This document shows, piece by piece, positions 1 to 9,260 of a DNA stretch of 64,000 nucleotides. A program made the translations under genes and the position numbers. A model generated the notes under the pieces. It saw only the letters and a program-made list of their open reading frames with translations. It ran no database searches and was not told the origin of the DNA. Position 1 is the stretch's first letter. Each line of letters starts with the position of its first letter. Source of the DNA: Mycobacterium lepromatosis (GTDB lineage Bacteria > Actinomycetota > Actinomycetes > Mycobacteriales > Mycobacteriaceae); the NCBI RefSeq assembly GCF_000975265.2, contig NZ_CP083405.1, positions 62,001 through 126,000 on the forward strand, written 5' to 3'.

Positions 1-43
1 ATCGATACATCAATCATGCTGCGTTGCAGCAGCGCACGCTATA

Positions 44-1447
44 TCATAGTTTGTCACTATTCTTCGGTAGCGCCATTTGGTAATGGCTCTCCTCAGGGGG
101 GGAAATTTGGCGAATCGGCAACTTGCGATGTCGTGGAGTGCCGATGGTGTCTTGCTTAAGTATTACCCGCTCGCTGCCGGGGTAGGGGCCGAGATAGGTT
201 ATCGCATTTGGCCACGCCACTTTCGCCACCGGCCCGATGTGACCGCCGATCAATCTGGCGAATTTCTCGAATTGCTGCCCGAGTGTGACGATGCCACCTG
301 CGGCCGCCGCACGCACCACGAACTGTGTGAACGTCTGGACGTCACCCAAGCTGACGCTCACGTCGACATCGTCGAATGGCATGTAGACCGCACACCGGTT
401 CACCGTCTCGCCGACGAGTACACCCGCTGATCCGATTGGCAGCTGGCAATGCTGGTAGGCGACGAAGCTTTGACCCAACAATGCCGGCTGCTGGGCACCG
501 CGCAGGCGATAAAATCCACATGGCGTTTTTGGTTCCCCGCGCGTCGTCAGTACCACCGTGGCCTGTGGAATCTTCCCAGGAGCCACCCGGACCCGGGTGA
601 TCGTGTGGTCGGCCCGTGCTGACCACCATGCATCCGGACCAGCGGGTGCGGTGTAGGCTACGCTGTACGCGTCTCGCCCCTGGATCATCGACCACTTCTC
701 TTGCACGAAGCCGACATCGGTAGCGTGGTCGACCCTGTCGAAGCTCTGTCCGCAGACAGCGTCCACACCATGGCTAGCCAACTGATCTGCGATACGCGTT
801 GTGGACGCAATCAAATAACGAGCCAGCCCCGCTGCGCCGGCGTCACGCCGCTGTGCGGACTTCCGGGTGCGCACAGGGTCGGCACGCAGCATGACCCAGG
901 TTCGACGATACGCGGGCGCCGGGTCGGCACCGATCACCTGCTGGTACAGATTCACGACGTCGGGTGACGCGGCGTGGCCGACACGGTAACCTGCCGACAC
1001 GACAACCGCTTCCAAGTCCGGACAGTGCACCGACAGCAGGTGCTCTAACAGCTGGGTCTCCAGCAAGTCGTCGGTCTGCGCTTCCCCATCGACGATGACT
1101 GTCGGCGTAAATGGTCTGGGAATCAGTTCAATGACCGATACTAGAAACCCGTTTTGCCAGCGCATAGCAACTTGATCTGCAGGTTTCACGGTGGCACCGA
1201 TCACCGACTCCGACGGAGTGTCCAACGGCTTACGACTACGCCGGGAGAATGAATAGAGCGCCATCAGCCAGCCGCTTAGCCACCTGCCGGAAAATTGGAC
1301 CAGGGTCAGAATCACGACCAATACCACTAGCGCAATGCCGGCCCACCAGTATTGGGTGCGGAAAAACAATATGATGTATGTTGGAGCCAACGCTGCGACG
1401 AGCAGTGCACGCCCCACGCTGAAACGTAGCCATATTGGATTTCTCAT
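44..1447 (-). CDS. eccE1: ESX-1 type VII secretion membrane protein EccE1
   Basis: EccE1 is a membrane component of the ESX-1 type VII secretion machine, which exports the ESAT-6/CFP-10 virulence proteins. The 467-residue product has two closely spaced N-terminal membrane helices (about residues 13-30 and 35-52) followed by a long soluble domain, the EccE architecture. Length and order match M. tuberculosis Rv3882c. Its ATG overlaps the mycP1 stop by four bases (ATGA), so the two genes are translationally coupled. The rest of ESX-1 should lie to the left of the window if gene order is as in M. tuberculosis. No frameshift is visible, so it is probably functional. Confidence 0.93.
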   Translation of the reverse strand: MRNPIWLRFSVGRALLVAALAPTYIILFFRTQYWWAGIALVVLVVILTLVQFSGRWLSGWLMALYSFSRRSRKPLDTPSESVIGATVKPADQVAMRWQNGFLVSVIELIPRPFTPTVIVDGEAQTDDLLETQLLEHLLSVHCPDLEAVVVSAGYRVGHAASPDVVNLYQQVIGADPAPAYRRTWVMLRADPVRTRKSAQRRDAGAAGLARYLIASTTRIADQLASHGVDAVCGQSFDRVDHATDVGFVQEKWSMIQGRDAYSVAYTAPAGPDAWWSARADHTITRVRVAPGKIPQATVVLTTRGEPKTPCGFYRLRGAQQPALLGQSFVAYQHCQLPIGSAGVLVGETVNRCAVYMPFDDVDVSVSLGDVQTFTQFVVRAAAAGGIVTLGQQFEKFARLIGGHIGPVAKVAWPNAITYLGPYPGSERVILKQDTIGTPRHRKLPIRQISPPEESHYQMALPKNSDKL

Positions 1448-2784
1448 GTGCGTCGTAGTGCTCGCCTAACCAATACACCTAGTCCCAGCGTTATCGACAA
1501 GCCCAAGATCCGTTGAGCCACAACCATGATCGTCTTGCGATCAGGTCCCGACGTTATGACCGGCGGCGGAACGCTTCTTACATTGAATGGCTCTGAAGCG
1601 GACTCCGGCGGAACATCCCAGGTAAGCGCTGCCACAGCATTGATGACACCCGCGCCGACGACGTCGTCGATGCCTCCTCCGGGATGTCGCGCGGTGGCGG
1701 TGATCCGGTTGATGATCTGGGTCGGCGTCAGGTCAGGAAACCGCTGTCTTAGCAGGGCTGCCAAACCTGAGACATATGCGGCGGCAAACGAGGTACCGGC
1801 GATTGAAATCGAACCCTCATCGTCTTGCAGCGCGTTCACCGGTTCACCGTTATAGCCCAGCGCAGTGATGTTTTCCGTCGGTGCCGAGACGCCTACCCAT
1901 GGTCCGTGCACCGAGAATCGGCTCGGCATCCCATTCTGTGCGATACCACCGACGGTGAGTACCAAAGGTGCATACCACGCCGGTGTGACGATTGTCTGCA
2001 CCTTGCTCCAGCCGCGTGGGTCGTTGGGCATTGATACGTCAGGCATCGGATTCTGCGTGCAATCCCCGCCGGTGTTGCCTGCCGCGACTACGATCACCAC
2101 ACCCTTGACGTTGACCGCGTAGTTGATCGCTGCGCCCAATGTCGATTCATCGATCGGCCTATTTGGCTTGTAGCAGGCTGTTTCACTAATATTGATCACG
2201 TTCGCACCAAGATTGGCGGCGTGCACTACCGCGCGGGCCAGGCTGCGGACCGACCCAGCCGCCGGTATCGCGTTGGGATCATTGGTGTTGGGTTGCACGC
2301 CTACCGGCTGAAAGGCCTCTGAGGTTTGTCGTAACGAGAGCAGACGCACATCTGGCGCGACGCCGATGAATCCGTCTGTGGGCACGGGCCGGCCGCCGAT
2401 GATAGACGCGATAAGCGTTCCATGCGCGTCGCAGTCGGATAGCCCGTTGCCAGCTTGATCGACAAAGTCGCCACCAGGTTCCGCCGGGACACGGGGCGAG
2501 ACCTCGACACCAGTGTCGATCACGGCCACTGTTACCCCGGCCCCGGTAGCGAACTTGTGCGCGTCATTGACACCTAAGTAGGTGTTACCCCAGGGCGGAT
2601 CGTGGAAACTGGAATTCGGCAACGTTGTGGGCGCCACGCACATCACCTTCTGTTCGGTGGGCTGGTCAGGCCCCGTCACATCGGGCGGTACCGCGCCCGG
2701 GTCAATCGAGGGTGGGTTGATCGCCAGAGCGGGAGGCGCAAACAGCAACGCCAACGTCACCGTCATCAGCAAGATACGGTGCAC
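1444..2784 (-). CDS. mycP1: ESX-1 mycosin protease MycP1
   Basis: Mycosin-1 is a subtilisin-like (S8) serine protease anchored in the membrane with its catalytic domain outside. It is needed for ESX-1 complex stability and cleaves the substrate EspB. The 446-residue protein has an N-terminal signal peptide ending near PPALA, the Asp motif VAVIDTGV, the His motif DAHGTLIASIIGG, the Ser motif GTSFAAAYVSG, and a C-terminal membrane helix followed by RRALRR. A GGAGG site sits about eight bases before the ATG. It lies upstream of eccE1 in the same operon, as in M. tuberculosis Rv3883c-Rv3882c. All three catalytic residues are present. Confidence 0.95.
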   Translation of the reverse strand: MHRILLMTVTLALLFAPPALAINPPSIDPGAVPPDVTGPDQPTEQKVMCVAPTTLPNSSFHDPPWGNTYLGVNDAHKFATGAGVTVAVIDTGVEVSPRVPAEPGGDFVDQAGNGLSDCDAHGTLIASIIGGRPVPTDGFIGVAPDVRLLSLRQTSEAFQPVGVQPNTNDPNAIPAAGSVRSLARAVVHAANLGANVINISETACYKPNRPIDESTLGAAINYAVNVKGVVIVVAAGNTGGDCTQNPMPDVSMPNDPRGWSKVQTIVTPAWYAPLVLTVGGIAQNGMPSRFSVHGPWVGVSAPTENITALGYNGEPVNALQDDEGSISIAGTSFAAAYVSGLAALLRQRFPDLTPTQIINRITATARHPGGGIDDVVGAGVINAVAALTWDVPPESASEPFNVRSVPPPVITSGPDRKTIMVVAQRILGLSITLGLGVLVRRALRRT

Positions 2785-3342
2785 CTCCGACTACCCCATT
2801 CATGTCTCTAAGCTGCTGTGCTGGTGGCTCGTCACGCGTGGTTGCTCGAGGACGATCTGCTCGGACATTGGACCTGCGTTACGCACCCGCGTGCATTTTA
2901 GACTCAACAGCTGAGTAATCCGCGGTGGTCTTAGCCAAGTTTTGTTGTTCTTGTGGGACGTCTAGTCAGTGTGAACATGTGGTCGAGTCGCTCGTCGACG
3001 CTGATCTGGTTATGGGCTGGTGAGTCTGTAGCCAAGCTTGACGTCGGGGTCCGACCTGTGGAAGGGCCACGTACTACTGCTTCGAGCATGCCGGTCAGAA
3101 TTTTGCTTCTCTTGAATGAGGACTTTGGACGATCTATCCACTATGTAGTGGGATGGATTCAATTGGAAAGCAAGCCAAGTGGCAGCACAACGCAGGAACA
3201 AGCCAGAAGCTTGCGGTAGTGTCGGGTCCGGGGGAGAGAGATTCCTGAAGCCGAACACGAATAGTGATCGACCAAATCGGGGCGACGGTTCAGCCGTGTG
3301 TGAGACGTGCCCGCACGCACCGGGGCCATAGTCGGCCATAGT
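2785..3342. other. Non-coding stretch upstream of mycP1
   Basis: I see no gene that I can support here. The short open frames on both strands show no recognisable family. The right part may include the degraded 5' end of the neighbouring IS110-type element. The mycP1 promoter presumably lies near the left edge. Confidence 0.4.
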
Positions 3343-3756
3343 CGAGTTGGCCCAGCAGCTCATCGAGGCCGGCATCGAGAAAGTTACCGTCGAGTCCACC
3401 GCGGGCTACTGGCGGATCTGGTACTACCTGCTAGGGGTGGCGTGGCTGTCCGGTGCAGCTGGTCAAGACCCGGGATGTGGAGAATGTGCTGGGCTGGAAC
3501 AGGACTGATAAGCTAGATGCGGTGTGGTTGGCCAAGCTGACCGAGAAGGGTCTGCTGGGATCAGTTTTCGTGCCATCGGCCAAGTTCTATCCGCTGCTTC
3601 TCTACTACACCCGCCTGTGGGTGGATTTGACCCGCGACTACACTTGCTATTGGCAGCGGCTAGAAAAAACTGTTCGAGGACGCGCTGGTCAGAATATCGT
3701 CGGTGGCCTCAACCCTGATCACGCTGTCCACACGGGACATGATCGAGGGCCTGATT
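3343..3756 (+). mobile_element. Remnant of an IS110-family transposase
   Basis: Read across two or three frames, the plus strand resembles the middle of an IS110-type (DEDD) transposase. The pieces are ESTAGYWRIWYYLL (about 3391-3432), then in another frame NRTDKLDAVWLAKLTEKGLL and VDLTRDYTCYWQRLEK, then MASTLITLSTRDMIEGLI near 3703-3756. The order of these pieces matches the family, but the frame changes and both ends are missing, so it cannot transpose. It sits between mycP1 and the eccA2 remnant. IS110 elements usually lack long terminal inverted repeats, and I see no clear ends. Confidence 0.72.
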
Positions 3757-4071
3757 GTTGAGCTACCCGCCGACACCCGGGCCATCGATCACCGCACCGG
3801 CGCCGATGCGCACGGAGCCAGCACAGGTACCGACATCACTCCCGATCCCAACACTGGCGGCGCCAAACCGATTCTGGTCGACCCCGCTATCGTTGCAGAA
3901 TGCGTTATCAGCACCGTTGAGCATCTCACGGAATTTTTGAGTATTAGCGTTAGCAGTGCGCAAAACATCCTGACTGAGGTCGACACTGACATGAACCGCT
4001 TAACCAGACGTGAACGCCTAGTCTCATGGGTCAAGGCTATGCTTACGGACAATTTCGTCCGGGCCGGTTAG
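3757..4071 (+). pseudogene. Unidentified open tail fused to the IS110 remnant
   Basis: The reading frame that begins inside the transposase fragment at 3703 continues open to 4071. After the motif DMIEGLI the sequence no longer looks like a transposase. The tail is Thr/Asp-rich, then has a helical stretch with ISVSSAQNILTEVDTDMNR, which faintly recalls the C-terminal helix of small ESX substrates. I do not recognise the family. It is probably a junction of two unrelated fragments that happens to stay open. Confidence 0.3.
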
Positions 4072-4587
4072 CGGCGCTGACAAGACCAGCAAGAGCAACC
4101 CATATCTGATAAGGTGTACTCGGCGAGGCCGAAGTCGCCAAACTTGCGATTACCACTCCCACCGCCTAGTCAAAAGCTGAGATAGGCTACCGGGTTACCA
4201 TTAGCCCTGTCCTGCCCCATACGCACTCTGCAAAACGACACCCAATTCCGCCGGGTCGCTTTCGCCTAACCACTAGCCCTAGTCATTTTCCTGCTAGTCA
4301 GGACAGGTTCGCACTAGGGGGCGTACCACGCGTCGACGCGCACCGGCGTCGAACAGCTGGGTAGTGCCTGTGACGTAGTGGGCCTCGTTGAAGGCGAGGC
4401 AGAGCGGGTGACCATCAAAGTTGCCATTAGCGTTGAAAGAGCGTGGGTGCTGTTTGTGTCACGCGGATTGCATACGCCGCGGCGCCCCAGATCGGGGGCT
4501 TAGCAAACGAGGATGGATGAAGATTGTGCACACTGCTACCTCAGGAACTGAATTTTTCACACGCGATACGCAAGTATCAGTTGACAG
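4072..4587. other. Decayed DNA between IS110 remnant and eccA2 remnant
   Basis: No intact gene is visible. On the minus strand around 4320-4440 there is a short protein-like piece (FDGHPLCLAFNEAHYVTGT) that looks like part of a once-real gene I cannot name. It is interrupted on both sides. Confidence 0.3.
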
Positions 4588-6290
4588 CTAGTTAATAACG
4601 CCATTGAAGAACGTGCGGATGTCGGCGCCTGCGGCGGCGATCCAGGCCAGTTCTTTGTCGGTCAATGCGACCGAACAGTAGAAACGTTGAGTGGCCAGAT
4701 CCTTCTCGTCTGCATGGACTGCCTTGGCGGATGTTCTGATTCTGCAACACTACACCGCATCACATTCAAATCACCACCAGCACATTCTTTTTCCAAGCAC
4801 GTATCAAAATGACCGCAGCGATTACGTCCCTGGCGTGCAGCGCTTGTAGATTTTTTTGCTGTCACCTGGCCCGTTTCGCTGCGGTGCTGAGTGGCAACCA
4901 CGAATCTCGCAGCCATTTGGCGCACTCCACTACATTGTGCGCAAATCGCCAGTCTCGCATCATGCTTACTCCGCGCATGTCGGCCGGGCATACGGTAGAC
5001 ATGCAATGTCGCACACACCGTGTTTAGAGCTTCGCTGGTGACCAGCTCGACTATCGTGGTACGCGGCTTCCTGTAGTGTGTAGTGATTTCAACCAGGTCA
5101 TCGAGTGTATAGGTTTAACCGCAAGATGCGGTTAAACCTATACACCAAGAAGGTTTTCCTGGTGAGCAATTCATCGAATTCCTTTAGTAGTCCGCGGCAA
5201 TGTAGCAGAAGTCGAGTAGGTGCACCTCGAGAGCAGCTAAACAAGGTTTTTTTAGGGGTTTCCATGTCGATCATGGCTGGACGATTGTCCTGATGGCGCT
5301 CCATCAACGAAGAAAAACTCATCCATGAACAGAATGTGGCCCGGTAAACGGTTGATTAGTTAGTTGGTCTTAGGTCCTGAGGCACCGATGTGTTCACCAC
5401 AAAATTCGGCCTACGTAACCTCGATAATTTCGGAACGACTTACGATGCCAAGACCGGGGTATATCTTTTTCAGCGTCTCGGTGGTAGTGGTCTTGCCGGT
5501 ACCGGAATCCAATCGGCTAGCATATAGCTAGTCTGATTGGCCACTGGAAGCCCGGTAGCCAGCCGCAGCGCCCAGACCTAGACTGATTTTCTAGCTCGGC
5601 CACCGCACGCTTGCCTTCGGCCAATCCGACTTGATTGTCAAGCAACGCCCGGCCTTCCTCCGGGAGTTCGCTGCGCCGCTCTTCGTGCTCTTCCTTGCGC
5701 CGCTGTTGAACGGATCACTGGGTGATTATGTCTCATTTGTTGGTGCGGGTTTTGATGTCGTCTTCGTCGGTGACCACGAAGTGTAGCACTGGGTCGACTA
5801 ACGCCTGCCTGGCAGACCCCATAAGCACACCACTTCGACAACCAAATCTAGGCTGCATCTTGGTCGTCTAGCTGGCGATGCTCCATACCGCACACTCAGC
5901 TCAGATCAATTTCGATCAAAGGAAATTCGGCTTCGTCGATTGCTATGATGGCGGTATCGGAGTGTCGATTAAGCAATTTGATCGTACAGATATGTCCTAC
6001 GCGTAACTCAACGCAGTCGAGGGTGACACACGCGCACACACCTGCTCCAGATGAGCAACGGCATGGACAGTCAAGGTGTTCGTTGCTGCGGTGCGTGACC
6101 ACCCACATCATTACTACTTGCGGCGGAAAGATCGCAGCTGCAACCGAGATGACGTCCGGCCAGCGCTGGGTGGCAAACATCAAGTAGGCCTCGATATGCT
6201 TCTACCATCGATGGTTCTCCCAAGAATCCATAAGAGATGAATCCGCCAGCAACGCTTCTGCTTTGTCGGATGGCGATCATCAATGAATGT
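4588..6290 (-). pseudogene. eccA2: eccA2 pseudogene (ESX-2 AAA+ ATPase)
   Basis: EccA2 is the CbxX/CfqX-type AAA+ ATPase of the ESX-2 type VII secretion locus. Reading the minus strand in several frames gives N-terminal TPR-region pieces (EPSMVEAYRGLLD, FATQRWPDVIS, near 6200-5900). These are followed by the AAA core: Walker A GTGKTTTTETLKKIYPGLGI near 5500, the FCGEHIGASGPKTN piece near 5400, and the Walker B-like piece HILFMDEFFF near 5310. A C-terminal end LTDKELAWIAAAGADIRTFF runs to a stop at 4588-4590. Internal stops and frameshifts are numerous. Size and position beside mycP1 match Rv3884c. The gene is dead. Confidence 0.82.
5105..5145. repeat. Perfect 19-bp inverted repeat, 3-base loop, in the eccA2 remnant
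   Basis: The left arm at 5105-5123 (gtgtataggtttaaccgca) is the exact reverse complement of 5127-5145, around the loop AGA. On the minus strand, one arm encodes the expected EccA sequence (RFNR preceded by LT and six residues). The other arm replaces the family sequence expected after it. This suggests the second arm was templated from the first. Confidence 0.95.
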
Positions 6291-6429
6291 ATCTAGAAAA
6301 CGCCAATCCTGCATGCTATGCTTCGGTCACCGAAAACAGATACGGCCTGCCTTTGATCGACACCTACAGGAGCACGCAGAGTCGGTTAATCGCACGTGTT
6401 AGAGCTACTTTACTAGCAGCAGTGCATTA

Positions 6430-7170
6430 TCATCTGAAGCGGTTCAGCCGAGCCAGGTGTAGGGTATTGACGAATCGATCTCCGTAGTCTCCTGTAAATA
6501 CACGCGGGCAAACGCACTATCGCTATCGAGTAGCGCCATCGCTTGGTGTAACCGCTTGCGTGTTGCCATCGTGGTGCTACTGGTCTTGTTGGTCATTGGG
6601 ATTCATCTACCGGCTAGAGCTCAGCACTTTGCAAGTTTCTGCTCAGAAGCTACGCAACGGTTCTCGACGCTTAACAACTCGGCCTTTACCTTATACACTT
6701 GCTCAGCAGCAGGTACTTCCACCGTAGCTAGACCTGTCTGTGTGATCAGTACATGGCGCTCACCCGGTACGACTCGTCTAATTTTTCCACTAAGATAACT
6801 GTGTTCGGACGCGGCGTAGGCACAGGAATTCCGTTCACCACACTGACCGGTGTTCCCTACACTAAACTTTGCATGATCGCTAACAACTATATCGAATATT
6901 TGAATACTTTTCCATCACTGCTTATTTCGCGTGTGAATTGCTATTCATCCGCCTTCCCAGGCGTATCGGATCACAAACTACTTAGCCAACGAGTATTCGG
7001 CGGTGATGTGCACGCTATTGAAGTACCTCGCATCGTCCAGCGGCAACATAATACGATTTCCACCACCGACCTTGCTCAGCCGTACGACCGACGGTTGGAG
7101 TGGGAAACGAATGTCCTGGCAGTAGTCCACGACGGATGCAGTGCAGCGACAGCATAGGGCCACACAGATT
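6430..7170 (-). pseudogene. eccE2: eccE2 pseudogene (ESX-2), C-terminal half recognisable
   Basis: On the minus strand between eccA2 and mycP2 remnants, where M. tuberculosis has eccE2 (Rv3885c), a frame-broken sequence resembles the EccE C-terminal region. It has PLDDARYFNSVHITAEYSLA, then a stop, then FVIRYAWEGG, a stop, and IAIHTRN. This parallels the layout of intact EccE1 in this window (LGDVQTFTQFVVRAAAAGG). More pieces follow to about 6430. There are several in-frame stops. The N-terminal half, expected up to about 7.9 kb, is not recognisable. The identification rests on position and weak similarity. Confidence 0.55.
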
Positions 7171-7514
7171 GACCGCTACAGGTCTTGTGCCTGTTCAACC
7201 TAGCAATGTAGGTAGCATCATGCTAAGAGAAGCATTCGGCGGTTGTGCGGTTCGGACTGTAACAGTGGCGGTGGCCAGTAGCCGGGTCAAGGACGAAAAA
7301 CATGGTGTTCTAGGTGATCCCACCGGCACGCATCGACCGAGATTGAGCTAGTTTCTCCAAAGTGATGTCCGTGGGGGAATATCAATTAGGTGGTCAACCA
7401 GCTGTAATCGCCGCGCACCGAGTGTTAGCCTCCCCCGTTCAGCACCTCTACCGTCGATCGGCTTAACGCTGTTTAATTTCGAAGATATCGATGGTGTCCG
7501 CAACTTTCGCACTA

Positions 7515-7563
7515 GTATCTCGTTAGCGCATAGCCGCTATGCGGCTATGCGCTAACGAGATAC
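7515..7563. repeat. Perfect 23-bp inverted repeat, 3-base loop
   Basis: Bases 7515-7537 (gtatctcgttagcgcatagc then cgc) are the exact reverse complement of 7541-7563, around the loop TAT. It lies in decayed DNA of the former ESX-2 locus. There is no T-run beside it and no intact gene ends here, so it is not an obvious terminator. Confidence 0.95.
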
Positions 7564-8289
7564 GCCGCTGCAGGGCTTCAGCATGTCGAAGGTTGAAATT
7601 TGCATAATTGATCTAAGCTTCCCTGCTGTCCGGCGTAAATTGGTATCCCAATCAATATGCCTTTTATTCTTGGGTAGTTGCCAAAACTGCTTAGCCACTA
7701 CACTAAACTACACTTAAAGTAATTTTTTCTGATCTACAGAACAGCACAAAGATTTTACGCACAAAAGTGAGCTAAATTTTTACCTAACAGTAACTTTACT
7801 GTATAATTTAAAATCCATACTTAATTAACTGAGTGTATGTATAGGAATTCCCAAGCAGTTACATTTCCTCCACCACGATACCATCCTGGTAACAAACTCC
7901 ACCACCAGCGCTATCATTGATCACCACACGCGGTTCGTTCTACTTAACTACTTAATTGTTCGATCATGTAGAAACTATAAGCTCACTCATAACAACAACG
8001 ACTGACATCACCCCACAGGGATGTTGATGATAATTTCAATCACCAAAAGCTATGATGGTACCAAATGTATCCACTCACCATCTATCCCTACCAGGATAGA
8101 GACAAAGATGATCTCCGACTTTGATCGCACCCGTTATTGCTCTCGCCGAACTCGAGTAATTAGCGAAGCCACTACGACGGCGGCTCTAATCTGGCTGGCT
8201 AATACCAGAACCATATTGCGAACGTGGCAGTCGAAGAGGGTGGCTACCGCGGTTTACTGGATTACGTGAGCCGAAGCCGCGAGTGGAAT
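7564..8289. other. AT-rich decayed stretch
   Basis: No gene can be supported. Bases from about 7640 to 7860 are strikingly rich in A and T, with runs of T and A, against a GC-rich background. It probably represents the lost N-terminal half of eccE2 and the 3' end of mycP2. Confidence 0.45.
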
Positions 8290-8510
8290 CATTTACTCCA
8301 CAGGCACACCAGAAGTTATCGCGGCCGACGAAATCTACGGCACTGTAGACTGACTTGGGTGGCTACCCAGCCTGCCAGCTTGCGTGCTTTCTGCAAAACC
8401 CGATTGATCATCTGGTGGGCATCAAACCTCGGATACTTGGCCCACAATAACGCTGAGACTTCATTGGCGTAAGCCGCTGGAAAGCGGGTTCCCCAGACCG
8501 GTATGTTCAC
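8290..8510 (-). pseudogene. mycP2: mycP2 pseudogene fragment (ESX-2 mycosin)
   Basis: The minus strand reads GTRFPAAYANEVSALLWAKY followed by PRFDAHQMINRVLQKA. This aligns with the catalytic-Ser region of mycosins (GTSFAAPYVSGVAALV, then the INRI helix), but the nucleophile Ser has become Arg. Nothing recognisable of the signal peptide or the Asp/His motifs remains. It lies upstream of the eccE2 remnant, as in M. tuberculosis Rv3886c-Rv3885c. It is a dead fragment of the ESX-2 mycosin. Confidence 0.65.
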
Positions 8511-8539
8511 CTAGCCCGGGTAGATAAATAGGTAGGAAT

Positions 8540-9260
8540 TTACAGGTCCCAACCTATTTCGGGCGAAAATCTCATAATCCCGACGTCGGGTTCCTTGGCC
8601 TCCACCCAGGGCTTGGCTACCACATCACTGCCACGTATCTGCGTGGACCGCATGCCGGCGAAGATAATGGCAAAAATCGTGGGTGGCGAGTTTACCCATG
8701 CTAGGCTCGAGTCGACGGGCAACTGTTCGACTTTTTTGTTGCCGTCCCCGCGAAATCGGTTCGCCCGCAGCGAGAAGTCGTTGCCGGCGTTTATAGCCGA
8801 CAGCACAGCCTGCTTGGGGTGGCCTCGGCGCGCACTGATTGGGTCACTACGTTGGACAGGTCCTCGTTTGGCGCGGTAATTGAAGAAGGCCATCGTCGCT
8901 CTCGGTAACGCGTCGTTCGCCGAGGCCAACATCTCCACGCCATCGGGAAGCTCGGCGGTCTTTGGTGTTCGTACGATAGCGCGTATGTTGCAGCTCGACA
9001 TCATCGTTCACGTTCGGCAACGAGGAGATTAGCTACCATTTTTGGTCGTACCGGTTACCGCGATTGTTGTGTTCAGTCTGTTCCTTGAGCATCACATATA
9101 CTGCGTTGCAGGAAATTCTTTAGGCCATGATCGGACAAACCACTCTAACGTTTTTACCGTAACCGAAGCCCTATCCTCTCACGACGAGGTCACCACGATC
9201 AGCGCATCCAGATCGCGTAGGGACTTCCCGGAGGATGGTGGAGTCCAGGGTTGAGCGGCA
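8540..9260 (-). pseudogene. Remnant of a MinD/ParA-like ESX-associated gene
   Basis: The minus strand carries LRDLDALIVVTSS, a stop, then EDRASVTVKTLEWFVRSW (about 9250-9150). In another frame it reads CNIRAIVRTPKTAELPDGVE at about 8990-8930. This order resembles the C-terminal part of the MinD-like proteins encoded beside ESX loci (Rv3888c, Rv3860, EspI type). A 154-residue frame stays open from 9004 to 8540 and ends PEIGWDL. It could derive from Rv3888c (ESX-2) or Rv3860 (next to gltB), both expected on this strand. I cannot decide, and the family assignment itself is weak. Confidence 0.35.

Noticed and set aside
5105..7563. Hairpins as CRISPR repeats or transposon ends
   Set aside because: The hairpins are single, unrelated in sequence and not spaced as an array, and no transposase or target duplication flanks them.
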